DNA from: Natranaeroarchaeum sp042663585
Lineage (GTDB): Archaea; Halobacteriota; Halobacteria; Halobacteriales; Natronoarchaeaceae
Length of the DNA stretch: 64,000 nucleotides
Assembly (NCBI RefSeq): GCF_042663585.1
Contig: NZ_JBHTAN010000006.1
Span: 2,542,001 to 2,606,000, forward strand
Direction: 5' to 3'
In this document: piece after piece, positions 25,403 to 33,972 of the stretch
How positions within the stretch are numbered: position 1 is the first letter of the stretch
Layout of the letters: the number at the start of each line of letters is the position of its first letter
Made by a program: the position numbers and the translations under genes
The notes under the pieces: model-generated
Seen by the model: the letters and a program-made list of their open reading frames with translations, nothing else
What the model was told of the DNA's origin: nothing
The model's database searches: none

Positions 25403-26362
25403 CTACCAGCCTTTCGGCTCGACCGTGTTCTCGGGCTCTTCGCCCTGCAGCGCGCGCAGCACGTCTCCTGAAACGATCTCGTTTAGATCCTGATGCGAGT
25501 CCGCCGAGTACCACGCTGCGTGGGGCGTGAGCACGACATCGTCCCGCTCCAGTAGCGGCGAGCCAGTCGGTGGCTCCTTTTCGAGGACATCGAGGCCCGC
25601 ACCGAAGATATCGCGGTCAACGAGTGCCTCGTACAGCGCTTCCTCGTCGATGATCCCGCCCCGGCCGACGTTGACGACGATGGCGTGGTCGGCCAGTGTG
25701 TCGAAGGCGTCGGCATCGAACATGTGGTGGGTCTCCTCGGTCAGCGGTGCGTGGATCGTCACCGCGTCGGAGCGTTCGAGCAGTTCGTCGAACTCGACGA
25801 TGTCGGCGTCGTACTCGTCGGCGACCTCCTGGTCGACGTACGGGTCGTAGACGACGAGGTCGAGATCGAACCCTTCGGTGAGTTCGGCGATTCGACGGGC
25901 GATCGTCCCGAACGAGACGATGCCGAGGGTCGAACCGTAAAACCGCGGGAACGGACGGTCCGGCATCCAGTTCCACTCCTCGTCTTTCACTTCACGGTCG
26001 TACTCGACGAGCGTCCGGCGACATGCAAGGAGGAGCGAGAAGGCGTGGGTCGAAACCTCGTTGGTCGAGTAGCCGGGGACGTTGACGACTGGAATCCCGG
26101 CCGCTTCGCAGGCTTCGACGTCGACGTTGTCGAAGCCAGTCCCGGCTCTTGCGACGATCTCAAGACTGTCGAGTTGATCGATCAGATCGGCACCGACGGC
26201 CGTGTTCACGTCGAGGATCACTGCGTTCGGATCGGCCTCGACGATGGCGTCTGCGTCGCCCGTCTCGATAGGGACGAGTTCATGATCGATCGATGAGAGC
26301 TGTTCACTGATTACGTCTTCTTTAATAAACGGCGTGTTGCTGACTGCGATTGACTTTGTCAT
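25403..26362 (-). CDS. NAD-dependent D-2-hydroxyacid dehydrogenase family (CtBP-like)
   Basis: The 319-residue oxidoreductase has the substrate-binding Arg in 'VARAGTGFDNVDVEAC', the hinge 'VPGYSTNEVSTHAF', the catalytic Glu region 'VLEKEPPTGSPLL' and the catalytic His in 'LTPHAAWYS'. The nucleotide-binding loop reads 'LGIVSFGTIARRIA', so the second Gly of GxGxxG is Ser. Substrate unknown; the layout resembles C-terminal-binding-protein-like dehydrogenases rather than SerA (compare the serA at 59143, which has an additional C-terminal half). Confidence 0.85.
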   Translation of the reverse strand: MTKSIAVSNTPFIKEDVISEQLSSIDHELVPIETGDADAIVEADPNAVILDVNTAVGADLIDQLDSLEIVARAGTGFDNVDVEACEAAGIPVVNVPGYSTNEVSTHAFSLLLACRRTLVEYDREVKDEEWNWMPDRPFPRFYGSTLGIVSFGTIARRIAELTEGFDLDLVVYDPYVDQEVADEYDADIVEFDELLERSDAVTIHAPLTEETHHMFDADAFDTLADHAIVVNVGRGGIIDEEALYEALVDRDIFGAGLDVLEKEPPTGSPLLERDDVVLTPHAAWYSADSHQDLNEIVSGDVLRALQGEEPENTVEPKGW

Positions 26363-26494
26363 AGATTCTTCACGGAAGATGGTTATTTACGTCGCGATTT
26401 GCGGTTGTTTTACCGCTCGACGTGGTCGTATGTGGTGTGTGGAGAGTAATAAATGGTCGTCTTCAACCCAGCGAGTGAGAACTGGCAGCAGGCC

Positions 26495-27238
26495 TCAGTC
26501 CGACTGGATCCGCGGAGCGAGCATGAAGGTGACGTTGCCATTGCCCTCGGCGATATCGAAGTGAAGTTTTACGGGGAACTCCTCGCCGAGTTCCATCGTC
26601 ACTTCGCCGTCGTTGGCGATCGCTTTGTTCATATCCTTGAGATAGTCGAGGCTGAACAGCGACTCTGCGTCACCAGGCTGGAGATCGATCAGGTCCTCCT
26701 CGTCGAGTTCGAGGTGGACGTCGTCGGTGTCTCCGGCCGCCTGCACGTAGAACTGTTCGTCGGCCGCGTCGACCCCCAGCGCGATGTGATCGGAGACCAT
26801 ATCGGCGGCTTTCACCGCACGGTCGATATCCTTCCCCTCGATGACGACCTCCGCGGGGAGATCCAGATCCGGGATGTCGGGCTCCTGGCGGATCGAGTCG
26901 GGGTCGATCAGCGCGAGGGTGTACTCCAGTCCGTCGATCTGGATGTGAAGTTTGCGTGTCTCCTCGTCGAGTTCGAGTTCGATAAGCTGACCGGAGTCGG
27001 CCATCCCGGCGATATCTTCGAGTCGAGTGAGGTTGACACCGATCAGGCCGCCATCAGCCTCGTAGGACTCGAACGCCACCGCGTCGAGCGAGAGGTCGAC
27101 CATGCCGACGTTGGCCGGATCGACCGCACGAATAGAGATGCCGTCCTCGTCGAGATGGATCTTACACTCGTCTACCAGCACGCTCACGGAGTCGAGTGCC
27201 GTTTTGAGCGTCTCCGCGCTAACGATCGCCTTGAACAT
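26495..27238 (-). CDS. pcn: DNA polymerase sliding clamp PCNA
   Basis: The 247-residue clamp forms a homotrimeric ring that tethers polymerase, ligase and repair enzymes to DNA. The start 'MFKAIVSAETLKTALDSVSV' and the C-terminal 'GNVTFMLAPRIQSD' are typical; two repeated PCNA folds are joined by the interdomain linker near 'LIDPDSIRQEPDIPDLDLP', where client PIP-boxes bind. It is highly acidic, as haloarchaeal clamps are. The ATG at 27238 gives the standard length; in-frame upstream codons are spurious. Confidence 0.96.
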   Translation of the reverse strand: MFKAIVSAETLKTALDSVSVLVDECKIHLDEDGISIRAVDPANVGMVDLSLDAVAFESYEADGGLIGVNLTRLEDIAGMADSGQLIELELDEETRKLHIQIDGLEYTLALIDPDSIRQEPDIPDLDLPAEVVIEGKDIDRAVKAADMVSDHIALGVDAADEQFYVQAAGDTDDVHLELDEEDLIDLQPGDAESLFSLDYLKDMNKAIANDGEVTMELGEEFPVKLHFDIAEGNGNVTFMLAPRIQSD

Positions 27239-27263
27239 ATACCAACAGTTTGTAGCCCCACCC

Positions 27264-27270
27264 CATAAAA
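27264..27270 (-). promoter_or_regulatory. TATA-box candidate for PCNA
   Basis: On the minus strand TTTTATG lies 26-32 bases before the PCNA start at 27238, inside the divergent region shared with rlmE. Confidence 0.35.
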
Positions 27271-27369
27271 ACCCACGCGTTCGCGCTCGCGCGTAGGGCA
27301 GAGCGCCCGGAGATGGAACACGGCAAGCGAAGTGCGTATACGGCCGGCCGGACAAATAGAGACAATCAG

Positions 27370-28137
27370 ATGGCGCGGAAAGACAAATACTACAATCGGG
27401 CGAAACAGCAGGGCTACCGCTCGCGTTCGGCGTTCAAGCTCAAACAGCTAGACCGCGACGAGAACCTTCTCGGCGAGGGTGACGTGGTTGTCGACCTCGG
27501 TGCCGCCCCCGGCGGGTGGATGGAGGTCGCGGCGGAGGAAGTCGGCGAGGAGGGAACGGTGATCGGCGTCGACCGCCAGCGGATCGACGATATCGAGTCC
27601 GAAGCGACCGTCAAGACGGTTCGCGGGGATATGACCGAAGAGGACACCCGCGAGCAGGTCCGCGACGTCGCAGGCGACGTCGACACCGTTATCTCCGACA
27701 TGGCACCGAACATGACCGGCGAGTACCACCTCGACGCCGCCCGTTCGGCCCACCTCGCGCGGATGGCCTTCGAGACGGCGCTCGACGTGCTCGACAGCGG
27801 CGGCGACCTCGCAGTGAAGATCTTCCAGGGCCAGGATCTGGAACCGCTTCGCGAGGACATCGACGAGGAGTTCAAATACGTCCGGACGATGACACCGGAC
27901 GCCTCCCGTGACGAGTCTTCCGAGGTCTACCTCGTCGCGAAGGAACGACTGACCGCACCGGTCCGAGCGGGCGAGGAACTGACCGTGACCATCGAGGACG
28001 TCGGGAGCGAGGGCGACGGCATCACCAGCGTCGATGGTTTTCGGCTGTTCGTCCCGGATACCGAGATCGGTGAGACCGTCGACGTGCGGGTCGACGCGGT
28101 CAAATCGCAGTTCGGCTTCGCGGAACGGATCGACTAG
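27370..28137 (+). CDS. rlmE: 23S rRNA 2'-O-methyltransferase RlmE with C-terminal TRAM domain
   Basis: The 255-residue protein has an RrmJ/FtsJ methyltransferase fold: 'YRSRSAFKLKQLDRDENLL', SAM motif 'VVDLGAAPGGWMEVA', 'VISDMAPNMTGEYHLD' and the catalytic Lys in 'GGDLAVKIFQGQD'. A K-D-K-E type tetrad is consistent. After ~195 comes a TRAM domain ('ELTVTIEDVGSEGDGITSV'), an RNA-binding fold found fused to this enzyme in haloarchaea. The ATG at 27370 starts 'MARKDKYYNRAKQQG'. Its stop overlaps the stop of the convergent small gene at 28134. Confidence 0.93.
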   Translation: MARKDKYYNRAKQQGYRSRSAFKLKQLDRDENLLGEGDVVVDLGAAPGGWMEVAAEEVGEEGTVIGVDRQRIDDIESEATVKTVRGDMTEEDTREQVRDVAGDVDTVISDMAPNMTGEYHLDAARSAHLARMAFETALDVLDSGGDLAVKIFQGQDLEPLREDIDEEFKYVRTMTPDASRDESSEVYLVAKERLTAPVRAGEELTVTIEDVGSEGDGITSVDGFRLFVPDTEIGETVDVRVDAVKSQFGFAERID

Positions 28138-28310
28138 TCCTCGGAATCCAGGCGGCCGTGACGCTCGTCGATCTCGTCGAGAATATCGAGGTTCTTTCTA
28201 ACCGAGGCGCGGATCGCCTCGCTACGGTTCACGTACTTGCCGTCCTCCCCGACGTGGTCGTCGAGGTCATCGAGTAGTTCCGCCGGAACCTCGACGCTGA
28301 TCTTTGGCAT
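28134..28310 (-). CDS. Ribbon-helix-helix DNA-binding protein
   Basis: The 58-residue protein 'MPKISVEVPAELLDDLDDHV' continues with 'YVNRSEAIRASVRKNLD', the beta-strand plus two-helix pattern of CopG/NikR-type repressors; the strand 'KISVEVP' would insert in the DNA groove as a dimer. The acidic tail ends 'RHGRLDSED'. Its TAG lies on the last bases of rlmE on the other strand, so the two genes converge with a few bases overlap. Possibly autoregulatory; target unknown. Confidence 0.8.
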   Translation of the reverse strand: MPKISVEVPAELLDDLDDHVGEDGKYVNRSEAIRASVRKNLDILDEIDERHGRLDSED

Positions 28311-28403
28311 ACGAGAGGATACTCGCGGCCCCTAATGAGAATGGCGACTGTCACTACCGAGAGCAGACGGACTGTCGATTATGAGACGGTTCGCAGGGAT
28401 CGA

Positions 28404-30899
28404 TCAGGACGGCGTCTCCCCACGCCGGCCGATCTTCCGTCGCGGCAGTGTGAGCACCCAGAGGATCGCAAGCCCGATCAGGTAGGCAAGAGCGGTCGGG
28501 ATAGCGAGCAACATCATGGTGAACAGCCCACCGGGCGAGAACGCCGCCGAGAGCGCGAAGACGGTGATGGTGACGATCCGCCAGCGGTCGTACATCGACT
28601 CGAACGAGATGATGTCGTTCCGGGCAAACAGCCACATCGTCATGGGGATGTTCGCGAGCAACCCGATCCCAGCGGTGAGGAAGAACACCATCCAGAAGAA
28701 GTTTCTCAGCCGGAACGCTACGACCACGCCGGCGTCGATGGCGTCAGTCACCAGATAGGAGATGATCCCCGGCGCGATGACGAAGAAGCCAAGCAGGCTC
28801 CCGCCGATCAGGCTGGCGAACAGGTAGATACCCCAGGCGTAGAACACGCTACGGGAGCCACCTTCGCTGCTGACGAGCCCACGTTCTTCGAGCGCTGGCC
28901 AGGCGTAGTAGAGGATCATCGGGAGCACGGCTACCAGGGCGATAATGCTGCTGACCTGCACCTCGAAGATCAGCACTTCGACGGGATGGAGCGCGATGAC
29001 CTCGTCGGTCGCCGAGAACGCCTCGTTGACCTCGACGCCCGGTAGATAGGTCGGGCGGGTGATCCCTGCCGCGGTGGCCTGCTGGACGTCAGTCCGTAGC
29101 TCCGCCGGCACGCGGGCGAGGAACTGCTCGCGGATCGTTCCGATCCCGCCGGAGTAGAGCCACATGAACAGGCCGACGAAGACGACGGTGAAGACGCCGA
29201 AGATGCGGAACACTTTCGATGTGAGGCTCTCGACGATAAACCGCATATCGTAGAAGTAGCCGCCGAGTTCCTCCTCGTCGGTGTCTTCCTCCAGGAACGG
29301 GTTGAGCATCCCGGTTGCGGTGTCGGTGACGACGTTCGAGGAGTCGTCCTCCTGAACGCCGGCGGTGGCCGCGTCGTCGCTCTCGCCCGCGGCCGGTTCG
29401 GCCTCCTGAATCTCGTCGAACCGGTCGAGGATCGCTTGCGCTTTCTCCGGCTGGTCGTCCTCCATCGCCGTCTGTGCGATGCCGACCGCCTCGTCCTCGG
29501 TCAGATCGAGGAACGGTTCCGGCGGTGCCGCTCTGACCCCGCCGGCATCGAGTTCTGCGAGGTCGATTTCGGCCGGGGCGGCCGCCTCGTGTGCCTCCTC
29601 GACTTCGTCGAACCGGTCGAGGATGGCCTGCGCTTTCTCCGGCCGGTCGTCCTCCATCGCCGCCTCTGCGAGGCCGAGCGCCTCGTCTTCGGTCAGGTCG
29701 ATGAACGGTTCCGGCGGTGCCGCTCTGATCCCACCGGCATCGAGTTCCGCGAGATCGATTTCGGCCGGTTTGCCGGCGCTCGCGGGAGCGGGGCCGCCGA
29801 CGCCGCGCTCGGAGTACTTCGGCTGGACGGGCGCTTTGAGCACCTGCAGCGTGTAGTAGGCGACGCCGAGCAGGCCCGTGAAGACGGCGACCTGCAGCGC
29901 AATGACGGCCTGGTCGACCGTCTCACCGGCAGTGAGTTCACCGCCGGGACGAAGCAGTTCGGGGAGTCGTGGAAGCAGTTGCTGATTGAGCAGTTCGATC
30001 CCACCCAGCGAGAGAAAGGCGAACGCGGCGGCGAAGACACCGACCACGGCGACGCCGAGTGTCAGTGCCTTCCGGCGGAAATTCCCGGAGTCGACGGCGT
30101 CGGGTGCCTGTCCGGCCCGCTTGACGTTCGTGATCACCTTGGCGAGACCGAGACTGGCCGCGTACAGCGTCACGAGCGGGACGCCCCACATGATCTGGGT
30201 GAAGGGGTCCGGCGGCGAGAAGATCATCCCGAAGACGAAGATGCCCAGAACCGCGTACTTCCACTTGTCGCGGAACGTCTCATACGAGACGATTTCGGTG
30301 TACGAAAGCACGGCCATCACGAGCGGGAGTTGGGCCGCGAGACCGAACGAGAGTGTCAACAGGATGATGAACTCGGTGTATCTGACGATACCGTAGCTAG
30401 GCTTGATCCCCGCGTTCGTCGCGTTCGTCGCGAGGAACTCGAACATGAACGGGAAGAAGAATGCGTAGGCGTAGACGATACCGCCGACGAACAGTGTGAG
30501 AATGGCGAGAGCGAAACCGGCGATCCGGCGTTGATTGATCGGGACCGCGTCTTCGGCGCGTTCGAGGATTGCCTCACGGCCGTAGTAGAGGATCACCGGG
30601 AGCGTAAACAGCGCACCGACGACTAGCCCGATCTTGATCTGTAGGAGGATGACGTCGAAGGGAGTCCGGACGACGATATCAGTGTTGGCGGCGACCGCCT
30701 CGCTCATCCGGGACTTCGTGTTGGCTTCGAGAAAGTTCCAGACGTAGATCCGCATCGCCCAGATCGTCCCCATCATCCCGATAACAAAGGCGATAAACGC
30801 CTTCTGGAGATGCTTCTGTGCGCCAGTGAGAATCCCACCGATCGTCTCGCGCCCCTCGGCGATCGTCTGGGCCGTGTCGTCGTCGACGGCCGAACTCAT
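28404..30899 (-). CDS. tatC: Twin-arginine translocase, fused double TatC (TatCt)
   Basis: The 831-residue protein contains two complete TatC membrane domains in one chain, the TatCt form known from haloarchaea. Domain 1 is roughly residues 20-330 ('GAQKHLQKAFIAFVIGMMGT', 'EFIILLTLSFGLAAQLPLVM'); domain 2 roughly 540-825 ('YDMRFIVESLTSKVFRIFGV', 'FFLTAGIGLLANIPMTMWLF'). Between them lies an acidic linker with a duplicated 64-residue unit (29382-29765). TatC recognises twin-Arg signal peptides; Tat export dominates in haloarchaea, and Tat lipoproteins are encoded at 39585 and 45187. It is divergent from the single-domain tatC at 30996; no tatA is in the window. Confidence 0.92.
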   Translation of the reverse strand: MSSAVDDDTAQTIAEGRETIGGILTGAQKHLQKAFIAFVIGMMGTIWAMRIYVWNFLEANTKSRMSEAVAANTDIVVRTPFDVILLQIKIGLVVGALFTLPVILYYGREAILERAEDAVPINQRRIAGFALAILTLFVGGIVYAYAFFFPFMFEFLATNATNAGIKPSYGIVRYTEFIILLTLSFGLAAQLPLVMAVLSYTEIVSYETFRDKWKYAVLGIFVFGMIFSPPDPFTQIMWGVPLVTLYAASLGLAKVITNVKRAGQAPDAVDSGNFRRKALTLGVAVVGVFAAAFAFLSLGGIELLNQQLLPRLPELLRPGGELTAGETVDQAVIALQVAVFTGLLGVAYYTLQVLKAPVQPKYSERGVGGPAPASAGKPAEIDLAELDAGGIRAAPPEPFIDLTEDEALGLAEAAMEDDRPEKAQAILDRFDEVEEAHEAAAPAEIDLAELDAGGVRAAPPEPFLDLTEDEAVGIAQTAMEDDQPEKAQAILDRFDEIQEAEPAAGESDDAATAGVQEDDSSNVVTDTATGMLNPFLEEDTDEEELGGYFYDMRFIVESLTSKVFRIFGVFTVVFVGLFMWLYSGGIGTIREQFLARVPAELRTDVQQATAAGITRPTYLPGVEVNEAFSATDEVIALHPVEVLIFEVQVSSIIALVAVLPMILYYAWPALEERGLVSSEGGSRSVFYAWGIYLFASLIGGSLLGFFVIAPGIISYLVTDAIDAGVVVAFRLRNFFWMVFFLTAGIGLLANIPMTMWLFARNDIISFESMYDRWRIVTITVFALSAAFSPGGLFTMMLLAIPTALAYLIGLAILWVLTLPRRKIGRRGETPS
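29382..29765 (-). repeat. In-frame 192-bp tandem duplication in the TatCt linker
   Basis: Two adjacent 192-bp units (29574-29765 and 29382-29573) encode 64-residue repeats, each starting 'AEIDLAELDAGG' and containing 'RAAPPEPF', 'DLTEDEA' and 'KAQAILDRFDE'. They differ at few residues, mostly conservative (I/V, R/Q). The units look like small acidic helical modules between the two TatC domains. Confidence 0.9.
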
Positions 30900-30995
30900 A
30901 GACTACCGGGACTTGACCGCTTGCCGTTATCAATCTTCTTCTCCGGGTTTGCAGTAAAAAGGCCTATAACGGATCGTGGCCCTACATTCGATCAG

Positions 30996-32432
30996 ATGGG
31001 CGAGGATCCGACCGAGCAAGAAGACGAGGACCTCCCCGACGACGAGACGCAGGACGCTTCCGGACCCGACTCGTCGCCGGATAGCGACGCTACTCCCGAT
31101 AGATCGGGCGCAGAGAGTGATCCCGATTCCGCCGCGGACGAGCAAGAGACCGGTGACGACGGCGCGGACTCCGCCGGAAACGGCTCCGGCGACGAGAACG
31201 CGGCCGCGGAGAACTGGGACAGTCGATCAAAGCCCCCGTGGCAAGAGAACGCCGAAGCGGACGGCGACGCCACGGGCGGCGAGGCGTCCGACGGCGAGAC
31301 CGAATCGGACGACGACGCCACGAGCGACGCGCACGCAGACTCCGAGGACGACGAGGAGCGGGCACCGGACGATGAAGTCGGGGATGAAGAGCCAACACCG
31401 GACGCCGACGAGTCGGTAGAGCACGAGACCGACTCCGACGAGGAGTCGGAAGCGGGCGACGACGACCCCGTAGATGCCGAGACCGACTCAACCGAAGAGT
31501 CGGAGCCGACCGACGAGGTCGACGAAGGATCGGAGCATAGCGACGAGGAACCCGAACCGGACGACGAAGCCGAAGACGAGTCCGAGACGGGCGTCAAAAC
31601 GGCACACGATCCTGACGCGGACACGGCAGGCGCGGCGCGGACTGACGGGAGCCACGCGACGACGGAGTTGCCCGCTCACGAGAGAGACGACGACTACGCC
31701 CCCGAGACGCCGCCGGACGACGAGGAGATGCCGCTGACCGAACACATCGAGGAGATGATCCAGCGGCTCGCAGTCGTGCTGTTCGCGGCCGCAATCGTGA
31801 CCCTGGCCCTCTTCCCGTTCGCATCGGACGTCATCATCTACATGTGGTTCGACGTCCTGCCGCAGGCCGAAATCGCGAGACCACACGTCTACGGGCCGCT
31901 GGAGTTGAAGCTGACCGAGCTGAAGCTTGCGAGCATCGGCGGGCTAACCCTCGCACTACCGATTGGAGTCTACCAGACGTACCTGTTCATGCGGCCCGGG
32001 CTGTACCCCCACGAACGGCGGTACTACCTCGCTGCCATACCGACCAGCCTCGTACTCGCCGTCGTCGGGATGGCGTTTGCGTACTTCCTCATCCTGCCCG
32101 GTCTGTTCGAGTACTTCCTGTACTACTCCAACGGCGCCGAGGAGATGTTCGTCGCCTTCGGGCTGAGTGATACCTTCGGGCTCATCCTGACGATGCTCGG
32201 GCTGATGGCGATCGTGTTCCAGATTCCGTTGTTGATCATGCTGGCGATCATGATGGGGCTCACCTCGCGGGAGTGGCTCATCGAGAACCGACTGTACTTC
32301 TGGGGCGCGTTCCTCGGCGTCGCGTTCCTGTTCAGCCCCGATCCGACCGGGATGGCCCCGCTACTCGTCGCGATTACGATGGTCGGACTGTTCGAGGGGA
32401 CGCTGCAGTTGGTCAAGTGGACCGGTAGATAA
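30996..32432 (+). CDS. tatC: Twin-arginine translocase TatC (TatCo type) with long acidic N-terminus
   Basis: The 478-residue protein carries a standard six-helix TatC domain only after residue ~240 ('MPLTEHIEEMIQRLAVVLF', 'YGPLELKLTELKLASIGGL', 'SDTFGLILTMLGLMAIVFQI'). The first ~240 residues are almost entirely Asp, Glu, Ser, Pro and Thr with one distinct patch 'SKPPWQENAEA'. The extension is presumably cytoplasmic and disordered. The ATG at 30996 is the first good start after the divergent promoter region shared with the fused tatC. Both proteins are probably parts of the same translocon set. Confidence 0.92.
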   Translation: MGEDPTEQEDEDLPDDETQDASGPDSSPDSDATPDRSGAESDPDSAADEQETGDDGADSAGNGSGDENAAAENWDSRSKPPWQENAEADGDATGGEASDGETESDDDATSDAHADSEDDEERAPDDEVGDEEPTPDADESVEHETDSDEESEAGDDDPVDAETDSTEESEPTDEVDEGSEHSDEEPEPDDEAEDESETGVKTAHDPDADTAGAARTDGSHATTELPAHERDDDYAPETPPDDEEMPLTEHIEEMIQRLAVVLFAAAIVTLALFPFASDVIIYMWFDVLPQAEIARPHVYGPLELKLTELKLASIGGLTLALPIGVYQTYLFMRPGLYPHERRYYLAAIPTSLVLAVVGMAFAYFLILPGLFEYFLYYSNGAEEMFVAFGLSDTFGLILTMLGLMAIVFQIPLLIMLAIMMGLTSREWLIENRLYFWGAFLGVAFLFSPDPTGMAPLLVAITMVGLFEGTLQLVKWTGR

Positions 32433-32483
32433 TCGAGACGGAACACCCAGAGAGCCGTCCGTCGTTTGCGCTCGCCCAGGACG

Positions 32484-32882
32484 TTATCGCTGCCCGTTCT
32501 CGTTGATCAGAGAGGTATCCGCGACGTCCGGGGGGCGGGTCCGCTGAAGGGCGTAGTCGATGGCCTCTTCGATGTTTTCAGGACCGTCATACACGCCGTC
32601 GAATAGCTTCATAAACTCGTGAGCGATCTCTTCGGAGCGGTCGCGGGTGGTCACGGCGCGCACTTCCCCTGACTCCGAGAGTTCGGTGTAGGGAAACAGC
32701 GTCACGAAGACGGTGTACGTGCCTCTGTCACCGCTCTCGGCTTCGGGGAACGCGACGTGGATCCGGACGTCGCCCGAATCGTGTACGTAGCCGACGTACT
32801 TCGGGTCGTTCCCCGACCGACGTGCGAGTCGGTCGTACCGCTCGTCTCGACTCCACTCGTCTGGTAGCTCCGCGTCGTCCAT
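32484..32882 (-). CDS. Conserved haloarchaeal protein, unknown function
   Basis: The 132-residue soluble protein starts 'MDDAELPDEWSRDERYDRLA' and has a beta-rich core ('YVGYVHDSGDVRIHVAFPEA', 'TYTVFVTLFPYTELSESGEV') then a helical end 'EEIAHEFMKLFDGVYDGPEN'. No motif recognised. A much longer open frame extends upstream to 34268, but it runs antisense across the phosphatase and DUF547 genes and is not real. An ATG three codons earlier (32891) is an alternative start. Confidence 0.65.
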   Translation of the reverse strand: MDDAELPDEWSRDERYDRLARRSGNDPKYVGYVHDSGDVRIHVAFPEAESGDRGTYTVFVTLFPYTELSESGEVRAVTTRDRSEEIAHEFMKLFDGVYDGPENIEEAIDYALQRTRPPDVADTSLINENGQR

Positions 32883-33089
32883 CGATACCATCGAGTACAG
32901 CCAGTATAACCAGTGTATAGAATCACCCAATATTCGCCCGTCCGTGTAGTGTTTCTCCACGAATATCTGATTCGGTCGCACATTGGCTGAAGAACTGGCC
33001 GAACGTTTAGAGAAGCCAATCGATACGGCCGGTCCGTCGGTTCTTCCCCGACAGAAGATACTTTTCGCCAGCGTCCAAACGGAGCGACG

Positions 33090-33710
33090 ATGGGTACGGT
33101 CGTGCTGGTCCGCCACGGCGAGACGGAGTGGAACGACGAGCAGCGGGTACAGGGCTGGGCCCCAGTCGGCCTGAACGAGCGGGGACGGGTGCAGGGGGCC
33201 GCGCTCGGCCAGCATCTCGCAGACAGGTACGATGTCGACCGGATCGTTGCGTCGGATTTGCGGCGCACAGTCGAGACGCTCCGGGAAATACGGCGTGCGG
33301 TGGACGTCGACGACGTGACGACCAGTCGTGCGTGGCGCGAGCGGGACTTCGGCGTCCTGCAGGGTCTCGGCTACGAGGCGCTCTTCCATGGCTACCCGGA
33401 GTACTCCGTCGTCGAGGCCGGTTACGCGGGGGCCGAGGCGAGGCCGGAGGGTGGCGAAAGCTGGATAGATTTCCGCGAGCGGGTGCTCGATGCCTGGGAC
33501 GCGCTCCAGGCCGAGGTCGACGACGAAACGGTCGTCGTCGTAACCCACGGCGGGCCGATACACGTCGTTCTCGGAGAGTTGCGGGGGCTGGATATCATCG
33601 AGTCGATTGCCGACATCGACGTCGGCAACTGTGCGGTGACCGAGATAGAAATCGACGGCACCGTGGCGATACTCGGCCGGGAGTGCGTCGTGGCACATCT
33701 CGACGAGTGA
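33090..33710 (+). CDS. Histidine phosphatase family protein
   Basis: The 206-residue member of the phosphoglycerate-mutase-like superfamily has the RHG motif 'VLVRHGETEWNDEQRVQGW' with nucleophile His9, 'VASDLRRTVETL' with the second Arg, the acid 'RAWRERDFGVLQG', and a second His in 'VVVVTHGGPIHVV'. It is a likely phosphatase rather than a glycolytic mutase; substrate not predictable. Intergenic sequence before it (33000-33089) holds an 'AAGATACTTTTCGCC' stretch that may include the promoter. Confidence 0.9.
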   Translation: MGTVVLVRHGETEWNDEQRVQGWAPVGLNERGRVQGAALGQHLADRYDVDRIVASDLRRTVETLREIRRAVDVDDVTTSRAWRERDFGVLQGLGYEALFHGYPEYSVVEAGYAGAEARPEGGESWIDFRERVLDAWDALQAEVDDETVVVVTHGGPIHVVLGELRGLDIIESIADIDVGNCAVTEIEIDGTVAILGRECVVAHLDE

Positions 33711-33827
33711 GCGGTCATCGTTGGTGCTCGAAGATAGCTCCACCCTGCTCGTAGACGGTCTGCAGGGCGCTATCCTGCTCGCCGCGGCCACAACGGTTTT
33801 ATCCCCGCCGTTCCCCCGTTCGAGGAG

Positions 33828-33968
33828 ATGAGCGAGTACTACGTGACGCTCGAGGGCGACCAGGTCGCGGGACCGTTCGAGACCCGCACCGATGCGAAAC
33901 GCTACGCGGACGAGAACAACACGAACGAAGTCGGGTTGACCTACACGGTCGAACGAATACGCGAGTGA
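33828..33968 (+). CDS. 46-residue conserved haloarchaeal small protein
   Basis: The small ORF 'MSEYYVTLEGDQVAGPFETR' continues 'TDAKRYADENNTNEVGLTYT' and ends 'VERIRE'. A purine-rich GAGGAG directly precedes the ATG, and a TATA-like GGTTTTATCC lies ~27 bases upstream. The pattern (strand, 'GPFxTRxDA', helix, strand) looks like a tiny alpha/beta domain. It converges with the DUF547 gene, four bases apart. Function unknown. Confidence 0.65.
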   Translation: MSEYYVTLEGDQVAGPFETRTDAKRYADENNTNEVGLTYTVERIRE

Positions 33969-33972
33969 CGAC

